Positions 8,941-18,355 of a DNA stretch of 64,000 bases are shown here, in pieces. The notes beneath the pieces are model-generated. The model searched no databases. It was not told the origin of the DNA and saw only the letters and a program-made list of their open reading frames with translations. A program made the translations under genes and the position numbers. How positions within the stretch are numbered: position 1 is the first letter of the stretch; each line of letters begins with the position of its first letter. Source of the stretch: Micromonospora marina (GTDB lineage: Bacteria > Actinomycetota > Actinomycetes > Mycobacteriales > Micromonosporaceae); the NCBI RefSeq assembly GCF_900091565.1, contig NZ_FMCV01000024.1, positions 45,690-109,689 on the forward strand, written 5' to 3'.

Positions 8941-11685
8941 TCAGCTGTCGCCGCCGGTCTCGCCGACCGGAGCGGCGTTGACGTCGTCCAGCGCGTACTT
9001 GCGGGCCGCGTCGGCCGGCACGTGGGCCGGCACCACGCCGCGCAGCGCGAGCTGGCGCAGCGTGGCCACCGCGACCGACTCGGCGTCCACATGGAAGTGG
9101 CGGCGCAGCGCGTGCCGGGTGTCCGACATGCCGAAGCCGTCGGTGCCGAGCGAGGTGTAGTCCCCGGGTACCCAGCGGGCGATCAGGTCCGGTACCGCGC
9201 GCATCCAGTCGCTGACCGCGACCTTCGGCCCGTCGGCGTCGGCCAGCTTCCGCGCGACGTACGGCACCCGCGGCTCCTCGCCCGGGTTGAGCAGGTTGTA
9301 CTCCTCGCACTGGACCGCGTCGCGGCGCAGCTCGGTCCAGGACGTCACCGACCACACGTCGGCTGACACGCCCCAGTCCTCGGCGAGCAGCTGCTGGGCC
9401 TTGAGCGCCCACTGCATGCCGGTGCCGGAGGCGAGGATGTTCGCCTTCGGCGCGTCGTCGCCGACCTGCGGTGCGGGGGAGTAGCGGTGGATGCCCTTGA
9501 GGATGCCCTCGACGTCCACGCCCTCCGGCTCGACCGGCTGGAAGATCGGCTCGTTGTAGACGGTGAGGTAGTAGAAGATGTTCTCCTGCGCCTCGCCGTA
9601 CATCCGGTGCAGGCCGTTCTCCACGATGTGCGCCAGCTCGAAGGCGAACGCCGCGTCGTAGGAGACCACCGCCGGGTTGGTGGCGGCGAGCAGCAGCGAG
9701 TGGCCGTCCTCGTGCTGGAGGCCCTCGCCGTTGAGTGTGGTCCGGCCGGCGGTCGCGCCGAGCACGAAGCCCCGTGCCATCTGGTCCGCCGCCGCCCAGA
9801 ACCCGTCGCCGGTGCGCTGGAAGCCGAACATCGAGTAGAAGATGTACAGCGGGATCATCGGCTCACCGTGGGTGGCGTACGCCGTGCCCGCGGCAGTGAA
9901 CGAGGCCACCGACCCGGCCTCGTTGATCCCCTCGTGCAGGATCTGGCCGGCGGTCGACTCCTTGTAGGACAGGAACAGCTCCCGGTCCACCGAGGTGTAG
10001 CGCTGGCCGTGCGGCGAGTAGATCTTCTGGGTCGGGAACAGCGAGTCCATACCGAAGGTACGGGCCTCGTCCGGGATGATCGGCACCCAGCGCTTGCCGA
10101 ACTCCTTGTCCTTCATGATGTCCTTGAGCAGGCGGACGAAGGCCATCGTGGTGGCGACCTTCTGCTTGCCCGACCCGCGCTTGACGTCGGAGAACCGCTC
10201 GGTGCCCGGGATGGTCAGCGTCTTGCGCGCGGTGCTGCGCGTGGGCAGGTAGCCGCCGAGCTGCTGACGCCGGTCCTTCAGGTAGGCGACTTCGTCGGAC
10301 TTCTCACCCGGCGTGTAGTACGGCGGGAGGTAGGGGTCCTCCTCCAGAGCCTTGTCCGGGATGTCCAGGTAGAGGCGGTCGCGGAAGAGCTTCAGGTCCT
10401 CCAGCGTCAGCTTCTTCATCTGGTGCGTGGCGTTACGGCCCTCGAAGTGCGAGCCGAGCGTCCAGCCCTTGATCGTCTTGGCCAGGATCACCGTCGGCTG
10501 GCCGGTGTGCTCCATCGCCGCCTTGTAGGCCGCGTAGAGCTTGCGGTAGTCGTGGCCACCCCGCTTGAGGTTCCAGATCTCGTCGTCGGAGAGCTGCTCG
10601 ACCATCTTGCGGGTCCGCGGGTCGCGGCCGAAGAAGTGCTCCCGGACGTACGCCCCGGACTCCGCCTTGTAGGTCTGGTAGTCACCGTCGGGCGTGGTGT
10701 TCATCAGGTTGACCAGCGCGCCGTCGGTGTCCGCGGCGAGCAGCGGGTCCCACTCGCGGCCCCAGACGACCTTGATGACGTTCCAGCCGGCGCCCCGGAA
10801 GAACGCCTCCAGTTCCTGCATGACCTTGCCGTTGCCGCGGACCGGTCCGTCCAGACGCTGGAGGTTGCAGTTGATCACGAAGGTGAGGTTGTCCAGCTCC
10901 TCACGGGCGGCCACGCCGATCGCGCCGAGCGACTCGACCTCGTCCATCTCGCCGTCGCCGAGGAACGCCCAGACGTGCTGCTGGGAGGTGTCCTTGATGC
11001 CCCGGTGCTGCAGGTAGCGGTTGAACCGCGCCTGGTAGATGGCGTTCAACGGGCCGAGACCCATGGAGACGGTGGGGAACTCCCAGAAGTCCGGCATCAG
11101 CCGCGGGTGCGGATACGACGGCAGCCCGCCACCGGGGTGCGACAGCTCCTGCCGGAAGCCGTCGAGCTGGCTTTCGCTGAGCCGGCCCTCCAGGAACGCC
11201 CGCGCGTACATGCCGGGGGAGGCGTGACCCTGGTAGAAGATCTGGTCGCCGCCGCCCGGGTGGTTCTTGCCCCGGAAGAAGTGGTTGAAGCCCACCTCGT
11301 AGAGGGACGCCGAGCTGGCGAACGTGGAGATGTGCCCACCGACGCCGATCTCCGGGCGCTGCGCCCGGTGCACCAGCATCGCGGCGTTCCACCTGATGTA
11401 CGCCCGCAGCCGCCGCTCGACGTGCTCGTCGCCCGGGAACCACGGTTCGCGCTCCGGCGGGATCGTGTTGATGTAGTCGGTGGTGGTCAGGGACGGCACC
11501 CCGACCTGCCGCTCGCGGGCCCGCTCCAGCAGGCGCAGCATGACGTACCGGGCTCGCTTTGTCCCGCGCTCGTCGATGACACCGTCGAGTGACTCGACCC
11601 ATTCGCTGGTCTCTTCAGGGTCGATGTCCGGAAGCTGGCTCGGCAGACCAGCGGTGATCACCGGGCGCTTGCGTTCCGTAGCCAC
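8941..11685 (-). CDS. aceE: Pyruvate dehydrogenase E1 component, homodimeric type
   Basis: This 914-residue thiamine-diphosphate enzyme decarboxylates pyruvate and passes the acetyl group to the lipoyl E2 subunit of the pyruvate dehydrogenase complex. The GTG start at 11685 follows GAGGGAA. The ThDP motif is GDGEMDEVESLGAI with NCNLQRLDG about 30 residues later. Characteristic segments include GHISTFASSASLYEVGFNHF and TLNGEGLQHEDGHS. Length matches E. coli and actinobacterial AceE. It is a single-gene unit ending in twin-palindrome element copy 2. In M. tuberculosis aceE neighbours fasR and DUF3052, as here. Confidence 0.95.
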   Translation of the reverse strand: MATERKRPVITAGLPSQLPDIDPEETSEWVESLDGVIDERGTKRARYVMLRLLERARERQVGVPSLTTTDYINTIPPEREPWFPGDEHVERRLRAYIRWNAAMLVHRAQRPEIGVGGHISTFASSASLYEVGFNHFFRGKNHPGGGDQIFYQGHASPGMYARAFLEGRLSESQLDGFRQELSHPGGGLPSYPHPRLMPDFWEFPTVSMGLGPLNAIYQARFNRYLQHRGIKDTSQQHVWAFLGDGEMDEVESLGAIGVAAREELDNLTFVINCNLQRLDGPVRGNGKVMQELEAFFRGAGWNVIKVVWGREWDPLLAADTDGALVNLMNTTPDGDYQTYKAESGAYVREHFFGRDPRTRKMVEQLSDDEIWNLKRGGHDYRKLYAAYKAAMEHTGQPTVILAKTIKGWTLGSHFEGRNATHQMKKLTLEDLKLFRDRLYLDIPDKALEEDPYLPPYYTPGEKSDEVAYLKDRRQQLGGYLPTRSTARKTLTIPGTERFSDVKRGSGKQKVATTMAFVRLLKDIMKDKEFGKRWVPIIPDEARTFGMDSLFPTQKIYSPHGQRYTSVDRELFLSYKESTAGQILHEGINEAGSVASFTAAGTAYATHGEPMIPLYIFYSMFGFQRTGDGFWAAADQMARGFVLGATAGRTTLNGEGLQHEDGHSLLLAATNPAVVSYDAAFAFELAHIVENGLHRMYGEAQENIFYYLTVYNEPIFQPVEPEGVDVEGILKGIHRYSPAPQVGDDAPKANILASGTGMQWALKAQQLLAEDWGVSADVWSVTSWTELRRDAVQCEEYNLLNPGEEPRVPYVARKLADADGPKVAVSDWMRAVPDLIARWVPGDYTSLGTDGFGMSDTRHALRRHFHVDAESVAVATLRQLALRGVVPAHVPADAARKYALDDVNAAPVGETGGDS

Positions 11686-11874
11686 AGGCGTTCCCTCGGT
11701 TTCGTGTGGGATAGGTCTCTAGCGCCATCCTGCCCCCTGGTGGCGTGTGCCGTCACCTCTCCCACCCTCAGACGCGACGCTGAACACAGGTACCCACCAG
11801 TAACTTTGCGCGATGACCGGGTGCGCTATCACCGGGCGCGGCGGGGAACCGGGCACTGCGGCAGAATGCGCCGT

Positions 11875-12279
11875 ATGCGCAGTGAGGTGATCACCGTCCG
11901 GACCGGCTCCCGGCCGACCGTCCGGGACATCACGAGCGAGGCCGAGCGGTTCGTGTCCGGGGCCGGCGACGGCCTGCTGCACGTCTTCGTCCCGCACGCC
12001 ACCGCCGGGCTGGCGATCATCGAGACCGGCGCCGGCTCCGACGACGACCTGCTGCGGGCGCTCGACGACCTGCTTCCCAGCGACGACAGGTGGCGGCACC
12101 GGCACGGCTCACCCGGCCACGGCCGCGACCACGTGCTGCCCGCCTTCGTGCCGCCGTACGCGACGCTGCCGGTGCTCGGCGGGCGGCTCCAGCTCGGCAC
12201 CTGGCAGTCGATCTGCCTGGTCGACACCAACGGCGACAACCCCGACCGTCAGGTGCGCCTCTCGTTCCTGGCCGGCTGA
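11875..12279 (+). CDS. YjbQ/UPF0047 family protein
   Basis: This 134-residue protein starts at ATG 11875 (MRSEVITVRTGSRPTV). Conserved UPF0047 features are VPHATAGLAIIETG with the family His, the run of Asp residues, WRHRHGS, and the end LGTWQSICLVDTNG. The family is annotated as a weak thiamin-phosphate synthase or secondary structural protein, and its real role is unclear. It is divergent from aceE and convergent with the PhoD phosphatase gene. Confidence 0.8.
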   Translation: MRSEVITVRTGSRPTVRDITSEAERFVSGAGDGLLHVFVPHATAGLAIIETGAGSDDDLLRALDDLLPSDDRWRHRHGSPGHGRDHVLPAFVPPYATLPVLGGRLQLGTWQSICLVDTNGDNPDRQVRLSFLAG

Positions 12280-12284
12280 CCGGA

Positions 12285-12303
12285 CCGGGCGCCGCGCGCC
12301 CGG
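12285..12303. terminator. Short GC hairpin between convergent genes
   Basis: CCGGGCGC, a three-base loop and GCGCCCGG lie between the stops of the YjbQ gene and the PhoD gene. This is a plausible bidirectional terminator, though the stem is only 8 bp and lacks a T tract. Confidence 0.4.
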
Positions 12304-12316
12304 CCCGGCCGCGCCG

Positions 12317-13960
12317 TCACGGGCGGACCGTCTCCGCCTCCACCGTCTGCCGGCCCTGGTCGACACCGGGGGCGGCGGTACGCGCCGCGGCCGGCGGCCG
12401 GTCGTACGTCAGGTTCAGTCCGGGTACGCGGTCCTCGATCACGAACGTGGCCCGGGTGTACGCGGGCGCGTCCGGCCGGCTCACGTACGGCAGCACGTCG
12501 AAATTCGCGGTCAGCTCGGTCGGCGTGATCGTGGTGCGCACGTACCCCCGCAGGCTGTTCTGGAAGCGCAGGTGCGGGTTGAACGCCAGCCACGGGTGCG
12601 AGCCGGTCGGCGAGTCGGCGCCGTCGCCGGTCGAGGTGATCGACGAGCAGACCAGTTCGCTGCCGACGGTGCGCGAGGTCGGGTCGGCGTAGTCCAGCTT
12701 CAGGTCGCTGGCCCAGTGCGCGTGCACGTCGCCGGTGAGCACCACCGGGTTGCGGACCCCGGCGGCCGTCCAGCCCCTGGTGATCCGGTCCCGGGAGGCG
12801 GCGTACCCGTCCCAGGCGTCCATGCTCGTCACCGTCAGCGGACCGGAGTTGTTGTCCCGCTGGGCGAAGAAGACCTGCTGGCCGAGCAGGTCCCAGCGCG
12901 CCTCGGAACGGCGGAAGCCGTCCAGCAGCCACGCCTCCTGGGCGGCGCCGGTGATCGAGCGGGCCGGGTCGGACGCGTCCGCGCAGCTCTTGTAGCCGTC
13001 GCCGCACGCCTGGTCGTCCCGGTACTGCCGGGTGTCGAGCATGTGGAAGGTGGCCAGCCGCCCCCAGCGCACCCGCCGGTAGAGCTGCATGTCGATGCCG
13101 CGCGGGATCGAGGTACGGCGCAGCGGCATGTTCTCGTAGTACGCCTGGAACGCCGCCGCGCGCCGCGCGGGGAAGTCCGGATCGGGCGCCTCGGGCACCT
13201 CGTCGGCCCAGTTGTTCTCCACCTCGTGGTCGTCGAAGACCACCACCCACGGCGCGACCGCGTGCGCCGCCTGCAGGTCGGTGTCGGTCTTGTACTGGGC
13301 GTGCCGCTGCCGGTAGTTCGCCAGCGTCCGGGTCTCCGGCCCCTCGTGGTCGCGCGGGTTGCCGCCGGGGACGTTGTAGGTGTCCTTGGCGTACTCGTAC
13401 TGGTAGTCGCCGAGGTGCAGGATCAGCTCCGGCTCGGTCTCGGCCAGCCGCCGGTACGCGGTGAAGTAGCCGTGCTCGTACTGGGAGCAGGAGGCGAAGC
13501 CCATCGCGAGGGCGGACGGCATCGTCCACGGCGCCGGGGCGGTCCGGGTCCGCCCGGCCGGGGACAGCCAGCGCTCGGCGCGGAACCGGTAGAAGTACTC
13601 CCGCCCGGGCAGCAGGCCGTTCAGTTCGACGTGCACGCTGTGCGCGGACTCGGGCCGGGCCAGCCGTACGCCCCGGCGTACCACGTGCCGGAAGCGTTCG
13701 TCGGCGGCCACCTCCCAGGCCACCGGCACGACCCGTGACGGCATGCCGCCCAGGCCGTCCTCGGCCAGCGGCTCCGGCGCCAGCCGGGTCCAGAGCACGA
13801 AGCCGTCGTGGTCCGGGTCGCCGGAGGCCACGCCGAGCGTGAACGGGTCGTGGCGCAGCGGGCCGGGCGACGCGGCGGCCGCGACCGGCAGGCCGGCTGC
13901 CGCGCCGGCGGCGCCGAGCGCCGCGCCGCTGAGCAGGATGGTACGTCGGGACAGAGCCAC
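12317..13960 (-). CDS. phoD: PhoD-type alkaline phosphatase/phosphodiesterase, Tat-exported
   Basis: A 547-residue exported metallophosphoesterase starts at GTG 13960 behind GGGAGGAAAACC. The N-terminus VALSRRTILLSG is a twin-arginine signal ending near PVAAAA. PhoD motifs are GVASGDPDHDGFVLWTRL, FASCSQYEHGYF, LGDYQYEYA, FDDHEVENNW and LTGDVHAHWA; these supply the Fe/Ca ligands known for the family. The enzyme hydrolyses phosphodiesters and phosphomonoesters outside the cell to release phosphate. No Pho box was recognised with confidence upstream. Confidence 0.9.
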   Translation of the reverse strand: MALSRRTILLSGAALGAAGAAAGLPVAAAASPGPLRHDPFTLGVASGDPDHDGFVLWTRLAPEPLAEDGLGGMPSRVVPVAWEVAADERFRHVVRRGVRLARPESAHSVHVELNGLLPGREYFYRFRAERWLSPAGRTRTAPAPWTMPSALAMGFASCSQYEHGYFTAYRRLAETEPELILHLGDYQYEYAKDTYNVPGGNPRDHEGPETRTLANYRQRHAQYKTDTDLQAAHAVAPWVVVFDDHEVENNWADEVPEAPDPDFPARRAAAFQAYYENMPLRRTSIPRGIDMQLYRRVRWGRLATFHMLDTRQYRDDQACGDGYKSCADASDPARSITGAAQEAWLLDGFRRSEARWDLLGQQVFFAQRDNNSGPLTVTSMDAWDGYAASRDRITRGWTAAGVRNPVVLTGDVHAHWASDLKLDYADPTSRTVGSELVCSSITSTGDGADSPTGSHPWLAFNPHLRFQNSLRGYVRTTITPTELTANFDVLPYVSRPDAPAYTRATFVIEDRVPGLNLTYDRPPAAARTAAPGVDQGRQTVEAETVRP

Positions 13961-14145
13961 GGTTTTCCTCCCGGAGTCCGGTTCGTCGACTCCGGGCAGC
14001 CTCACGGACGTCGATGGCCGGAAGGTGACGCGCGGACGACCGGCCGGGGATTTCCGCCGAACAGCGCTTCATGATCGGCAATCGGTTGCAGGAGGTGCCC
14101 GACCGTTCGGCTGATCGAAGATCGACTCGCCAATACGATGACCGG

Positions 14146-14616
14146 ATGGCGCAATCCACCGTTCCCGCCGTCCACGACCGGGCGGACCTGGCCGGGGAGA
14201 CCGTGCGCCGGATCCTGCACGTCGCCGCCGCGATGCGGCACCACCAGGACGAGGGGATCGCGGCGCTGGGCCTCACCCCGGCGGTCGCCCGGGCGCTGCA
14301 CGAACTGGACCCGGACCGCCCGCTGCCCGCCCGTGACCTCGCCGTGCAGCTCGGCTGCGACAGGTCCAACGTCACCGGCCTGGCCGATCGCCTGGAGCAG
14401 GCCGGGCTGGTGCAACGGCGTACCGACCCGGCCGACCGGCGGCAGAGGACGCTCGTGGTCACCGGGCGGGGGCGGCAGGTACGCGACCGGCTCCGTCAGG
14501 TGATGTCGGACTCCCGACTCCTCGACGGACTGAGCACCGACGAACTGGCCATCCTGCGGGACCTGGTGCTCAAGGTCGCCGACGGCGGCTGCCCGCAGGA
14601 GTGTGGCCAGGTCTGA
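14146..14616 (+). CDS. MarR family transcriptional regulator
   Basis: This 156-residue winged-helix protein starts at ATG 14146 with no clear Shine-Dalgarno, so it may be leaderless. The winged helix covers about residues 45-110, with LPARDLAVQLGCDRSNVTGLADRLEQAGLVQRR as recognition helix and lead-in and DPADRRQRTLVVT as the wing. It is divergent from phoD and 62 bases upstream of the E1-like gene. Its target is unknown; the 185-base spacer toward phoD is a natural place for an operator. Confidence 0.85.
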   Translation: MAQSTVPAVHDRADLAGETVRRILHVAAAMRHHQDEGIAALGLTPAVARALHELDPDRPLPARDLAVQLGCDRSNVTGLADRLEQAGLVQRRTDPADRRQRTLVVTGRGRQVRDRLRQVMSDSRLLDGLSTDELAILRDLVLKVADGGCPQECGQV

Positions 14617-14678
14617 GCCACGCCGGGCGGAACGTGTCCGACTGGGCGAGGCGGGCCCGAGTCGGTAATGCTGTCCGC

Positions 14679-17105
14679 GTGACCACCCCGCGCGATCTCG
14701 ACGACCGGCTCCGAGCCGAACTGGCCGCGCTCGGGGCGCCCGACCAGCGGCGCGACCTGGGCGAAGCACTGCCCGACGGCGGGCCGTTGACCGGGGCGCA
14801 GGCGCTGGCCCTGTTCGACGCGCAGCTCACCAGCCGGCTGCTCGATCTGGCCGGGCGGTGGCTGTCCGGCTTCGGCGAGGGGTACTTCACAGTCGAGTCG
14901 GCCGGTCACGAGGGCGACGCCGCGGTGGCCGCCGCGCTGCGCCCGACCGATCCGGCGCTGCTGCACGCCCGTTCCGGCGCGTTCTACTGCCTGCGCGCCG
15001 CCCAGGCCGCCGGCGCCTTCCCGCCCGCCCCCGACGCGCCGGAAGCGGACGGGTCTCGGCGCGGAAGCGACCCTGCGGGGGACGGTTCGCCCGGAGATCT
15101 CGACGCCGGCCCGGGGGAGAAGGAGGCGGAGAGCCTTCCCGTGGGCGCCGGGATCGTCGTGGACGCGGACGGTGACGCGACTGTCGCCGTACCCGATCTG
15201 CCGCAGCCCGCGCCCGACGACGCCTACGCGGCGGCGGCGCGCGACGTGCTGCGCGGCATCGTCGCCTCGGCCGAGGAGCCCGCCGCCGGCGGGCGGGCGA
15301 AGGTCTTCGGCCGCGCCGACCTGGCCGTCGTGCCGACCACCCCGGCCGCCGGCTCGCACCTGCCGCGCGCCGTCGGCCTGGGGCTCGCACTGGAGCGGCT
15401 GCGCCGCGGCGCGCAGCCCGCCGACGGCGAGGCCGAGCCGGCGCCCTGGCCCGCGGACGCCGTGGTGGTCTGCTCCTTCGACGACGGCGCGGTCGACCAC
15501 GCCACCGCCACCGCCGCGCTGAACACGACCGGCTGGTACGACCACACCGGCCTGCGCATCCCGGTGCTGTTCGTCTGCGCGGACGGCGGCGTCTCCACCG
15601 AGGGCTGGGTGGCCGCCACGCTGCGGGCCCGGCCCGGCATCGAATACTTCGCCGCCGACGGCACGGACGTGGCCGCGACCTACCGGGTCGCGGCGGAGGC
15701 GGCGGACTGGGTACGCCGGCAGCGCCGCCCCGCCGTGCTGCACCTGAGCACGATCCGGCTGATGGAGCAGGGCGACGGCGACGCGGCCCGCGACCCGCTG
15801 CTGGCCACCGCGCGGCTGCTGGTGACCTCCGGGTACGCCAGTGGCGAGGAACTGCTGGCCCGGTACGACGAGCGGGGCTGGCAGCTGCGCCGCGTGGCCG
15901 AGGAGGTGCTGGACGAGCCGAAGCTCGCGTCCCCGGTCGAGATCGTGCGGGAACTGGCGCCGCGCCGGCCGGTCCGGGTGTCCCGCGCGGTCGCCGAGGC
16001 GGCGGCACACGCGGCCGGGCCGGGCGCCGGGGCGCGGGCGGAGGCGTTCGGCGGCAAGCCGCCGGAGCTGACCGGCCCGCTGACGCTGGCGCAGAGCATC
16101 AACGCCGCGCTCGCCGACGGCATGCTCGACCACCCCGCGACGGCGGTGTTCGGCCACGAGATCGCCGCCCGGGGCGGGGTGTACGGGGTTACCGAGGGGC
16201 TGCGGAACCGGTTCGGGGCGGCGCGCGTGTTCGACACGCTGCCGGACCCGACGTCGATCCTCGGGCTCGGGCTGGGCGCCGGACTGGCCGGCCTGCTGCC
16301 GGTGCCGGAGATCCGCCACCTCACGTCGCTGCACGGGGCCGAGGACCAGCTCCGCGGCGAGGCGGCCACCATGCGGTTCCTGTCCCGCGGCGCGTTCCGC
16401 AACCCGATGGTGGTGCGGGTGCCCGGCCTGGCGAGCCCGGACGGACTCGGCGGGCACGACCGCGACGACAGCTCGCTGGGGGCACTGCGGGACGTACCGG
16501 GGCTGGTGGTGGCCGTGCCGGCCCGGCCGGACGACGCCGCGCCGATGCTGCGCACCTGCCTGGCGGCGGCCCGGGTGGACGGCAGCGTCTGCGTCTTCGT
16601 GGAGCCGATCGCGCTCTACCACGTCCGTGACCTGTACACGGACGGTGACGACGAGTGGGTCGCCGAGTATGCCGAGCCGGGCACCTGGGCGGACCGGCAC
16701 GTGCCGATAGGGCGGGCCCGCGTCTACGGGATCGGCTCCGCCGAGGACCTCACCATCATCACGTTCGGTAACGGGGTACGGATGTCGTTGCGCGCCGCCG
16801 CCACGCTGGCCGAGGAGGGCGTGGGCAGCCGGGTGGTGGACCTGCGCTGGCTGGCCCCGCTGCCGGTGGCCGACATCATCCGGGAGGCGTCGGCGACCGG
16901 CCGGGTGCTGGTGGTGGACGAGACGCGGCGAACGGGCGGGGTGGGCGAGGGTGTGCTGTCCGCGCTCGTCGACACCGGGTACGTGGGCGCCGCGCGCCGC
17001 GTAGCCGCACTTGACTCGTTTGTACCATTAGGTTCGGCTGCCCGTCAGGTTCTGGTCTCCGCGGAAGCCATCACCCAGGGTGCCCGTACGCTGCTGGCAC
17101 GGTAA
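14679..17105 (+). CDS. Fused E1 alpha-beta 2-oxoacid dehydrogenase-like protein with degenerate ThDP motif
   Basis: This 808-residue protein starts at GTG 14679. The N-terminal half resembles the alpha subunit and the C-terminal half the beta subunit of branched-chain 2-oxoacid dehydrogenase E1. The usual GDGATSEG thiamine motif is replaced by FDDGAVDHATA, and the beta-subunit HSQS region by GGHDRDDSS. The half-site FGHEIAARGGVYGV and the C-terminal VLVVDETRRTGGVGEGV are recognisable. A low-complexity acidic insert covers about residues 125-185. No E2 or E3 gene is adjacent. Conventional dehydrogenase activity is therefore doubtful. Confidence 0.75.
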   Translation: MTTPRDLDDRLRAELAALGAPDQRRDLGEALPDGGPLTGAQALALFDAQLTSRLLDLAGRWLSGFGEGYFTVESAGHEGDAAVAAALRPTDPALLHARSGAFYCLRAAQAAGAFPPAPDAPEADGSRRGSDPAGDGSPGDLDAGPGEKEAESLPVGAGIVVDADGDATVAVPDLPQPAPDDAYAAAARDVLRGIVASAEEPAAGGRAKVFGRADLAVVPTTPAAGSHLPRAVGLGLALERLRRGAQPADGEAEPAPWPADAVVVCSFDDGAVDHATATAALNTTGWYDHTGLRIPVLFVCADGGVSTEGWVAATLRARPGIEYFAADGTDVAATYRVAAEAADWVRRQRRPAVLHLSTIRLMEQGDGDAARDPLLATARLLVTSGYASGEELLARYDERGWQLRRVAEEVLDEPKLASPVEIVRELAPRRPVRVSRAVAEAAAHAAGPGAGARAEAFGGKPPELTGPLTLAQSINAALADGMLDHPATAVFGHEIAARGGVYGVTEGLRNRFGAARVFDTLPDPTSILGLGLGAGLAGLLPVPEIRHLTSLHGAEDQLRGEAATMRFLSRGAFRNPMVVRVPGLASPDGLGGHDRDDSSLGALRDVPGLVVAVPARPDDAAPMLRTCLAAARVDGSVCVFVEPIALYHVRDLYTDGDDEWVAEYAEPGTWADRHVPIGRARVYGIGSAEDLTIITFGNGVRMSLRAAATLAEEGVGSRVVDLRWLAPLPVADIIREASATGRVLVVDETRRTGGVGEGVLSALVDTGYVGAARRVAALDSFVPLGSAARQVLVSAEAITQGARTLLAR

Positions 17106-17215
17106 ATTCCGTTCCACCCGGTGCGCCACTTGCGCGGCGAGCCGCAACTGTGTGGACTGGGCCCGACGGTGTCACCCGACGCCACGAGCAGGGATAGATG
17201 AGGAGGCACGCGACA

Positions 17216-17650
17216 GTGAGCGCGACCGCTGGCCAGGCCGACGGGGTACGCAGCCTGGCGGACCGGTTCGGTATCGAGCCGGGCATGGTCGTCATGGAGA
17301 TGGGCTACGACGACGACGTCGACACCGATCTCCGGGACGCCCTGACCGACCGCTGTGGGGAACTCGTCGACGAGGACACCGACGAGGTGGTCGACGCGGT
17401 TCTGGTCTGGCACCGCGACGGCGACGGTGACCTGTTCGAGCTCCTCGTCGACGCCCTCGGGCCGCTCGCGGACAACGGCGTGGTCTGGCTCCTGACCCCG
17501 AAGGCCGGCCGCGACGGACACGTCGAGCCGAGCGAGGTCGCGGAGAGCGCGCAGACCGCCGGGCTCCAGCAGACCTCCACCATCAACGCCGGCCGCGACT
17601 GGAGCGGAGCCCGCCTCGTCATGCGGCGCGGGTCCAAGAGCAAGAAGTAG
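17216..17650 (+). CDS. DUF3052 domain protein
   Basis: This 144-residue acidic protein starts at GTG 17216 behind AGGAGG at 17201-17206. DUF3052 is conserved across actinobacteria next to aceE and ahpE (Rv2239c in M. tuberculosis, as I recall). The core is RFGIEPGMVVMEMGYDDDVD followed by DNGVVWLLTPKAGRDGHVEPSEV and a basic SKSKK tail. Its biochemical role is unknown. A strong hairpin separates it from the peroxiredoxin gene. Confidence 0.85.
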   Translation: MSATAGQADGVRSLADRFGIEPGMVVMEMGYDDDVDTDLRDALTDRCGELVDEDTDEVVDAVLVWHRDGDGDLFELLVDALGPLADNGVVWLLTPKAGRDGHVEPSEVAESAQTAGLQQTSTINAGRDWSGARLVMRRGSKSKK

Positions 17651-17659
17651 GGCGCGCCG

Positions 17660-17689
17660 CACACCCGGCGACCACGGTCGCCGGGTGTG
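17660..17689 (+). terminator. 14-bp hairpin after the DUF3052 gene
   Basis: CACACCCGGCGACC and its exact complement are separated by only two bases, 9 bases past the stop. The stem would end or slow transcription before the peroxiredoxin gene, which has its own ribosome site. Confidence 0.6.
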
Positions 17690-17732
17690 GCAGGCTGATC
17701 ACCTCCAGATCGATTCCCCCGAGGGAGCACGC

Positions 17733-18200
17733 ATGCCCATCGAGGTTGGCGCCGAGGCGCCCGACTTCCTGCTCAAGGACCAGAACAACCAGGAGGTTCG
17801 GCTCTCCGACCTCCGCGGTCGCAAGACCGTGCTGCTGGTCTTCTACCCGCTCGCCTTCACCGGCATCTGCCAGGGCGAGCTGTGCGAGGTGCGGGACAAC
17901 CTCAACGAGTACCTCAACGACGACGTCCAGGTGCTGACCGTCAGCGTCGACTCCGTGTACGCCCACAAGATCTGGGCCGACCGGGAGGGCTACCAGTTCC
18001 CGCTGCTGGCCGACTTCTGGCCGCACGGCGCGGTGGCGCAGGCGTACGGCGTCTTCAACGACGTCGCGGGCATCGCCAACCGGGGCACCTTCGTCATCGA
18101 CAAGGCCGGCGTGGTCCGGTTCGCCGAGATGAACATGCCCGGCGAGGCGCGCGACCAGCAGGGCTGGCGCAAGGCGCTGGCCGAGGCCGTCGCCGCCTGA
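17733..18200 (+). CDS. ahpE: AhpE-type peroxiredoxin
   Basis: This 155-residue thiol peroxidase reduces hydroperoxides in the cytosol. It starts at ATG 17733 after GAGGGAG. The peroxidatic Cys lies in PLAFTGICQGELCEVRD (about residue 46), with Thr in the PxxxTxxC motif and the conserved Arg later (GTFVIDKAGVVRF region). M. tuberculosis AhpE is a 1-Cys enzyme; here a second Cys four residues after the first (ELC) could allow other thiol chemistry. The gene keeps its actinobacterial position downstream of DUF3052. Confidence 0.88.
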   Translation: MPIEVGAEAPDFLLKDQNNQEVRLSDLRGRKTVLLVFYPLAFTGICQGELCEVRDNLNEYLNDDVQVLTVSVDSVYAHKIWADREGYQFPLLADFWPHGAVAQAYGVFNDVAGIANRGTFVIDKAGVVRFAEMNMPGEARDQQGWRKALAEAVAA

Positions 18201-18283
18201 GTCCCACACCCCAGGCACGTCGTTGCGCAGGGCCGGAGGCGGACAGGTAAGCTGGCCGCTCCGGCCCGCCGTACGGGCGTCCC

Positions 18284-18355
18284 GGGCGCGTAGCTCAGTG
18301 GGAGAGCACTCGCCTTACAAGCGAGGGGTCGCAGGTTCGAAACCTGCCGCGCCCA
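18284..18355 (+). tRNA. tRNA-Val (anticodon UAC)
   Basis: A complete 72-base cloverleaf is visible: acceptor GGGCGCG/CGCGCCC, D arm GCTC/GAGC, anticodon stem CTCGC/GCGAG with loop CTTACAA giving anticodon TAC, and T arm GCAGG/CCTGC with loop TTCGAAA. Discriminator A is followed by CC but no encoded CCA. Its 3' half is repeated at 19235-19274, so this gene probably serves as an attB site for an integrative element. Confidence 0.96.

Noticed and set aside
9487..11592. A 701-residue open frame opposite aceE
   Set aside because: It is the antisense shadow of aceE, a full-length gene with clear motifs; the shadow has no recognisable domain.
14496..16700. A 734-residue frame opposite the E1-like gene
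   Set aside because: High GC keeps antisense frames open. Its composition (Arg, Gly, Pro) is typical of a shadow.
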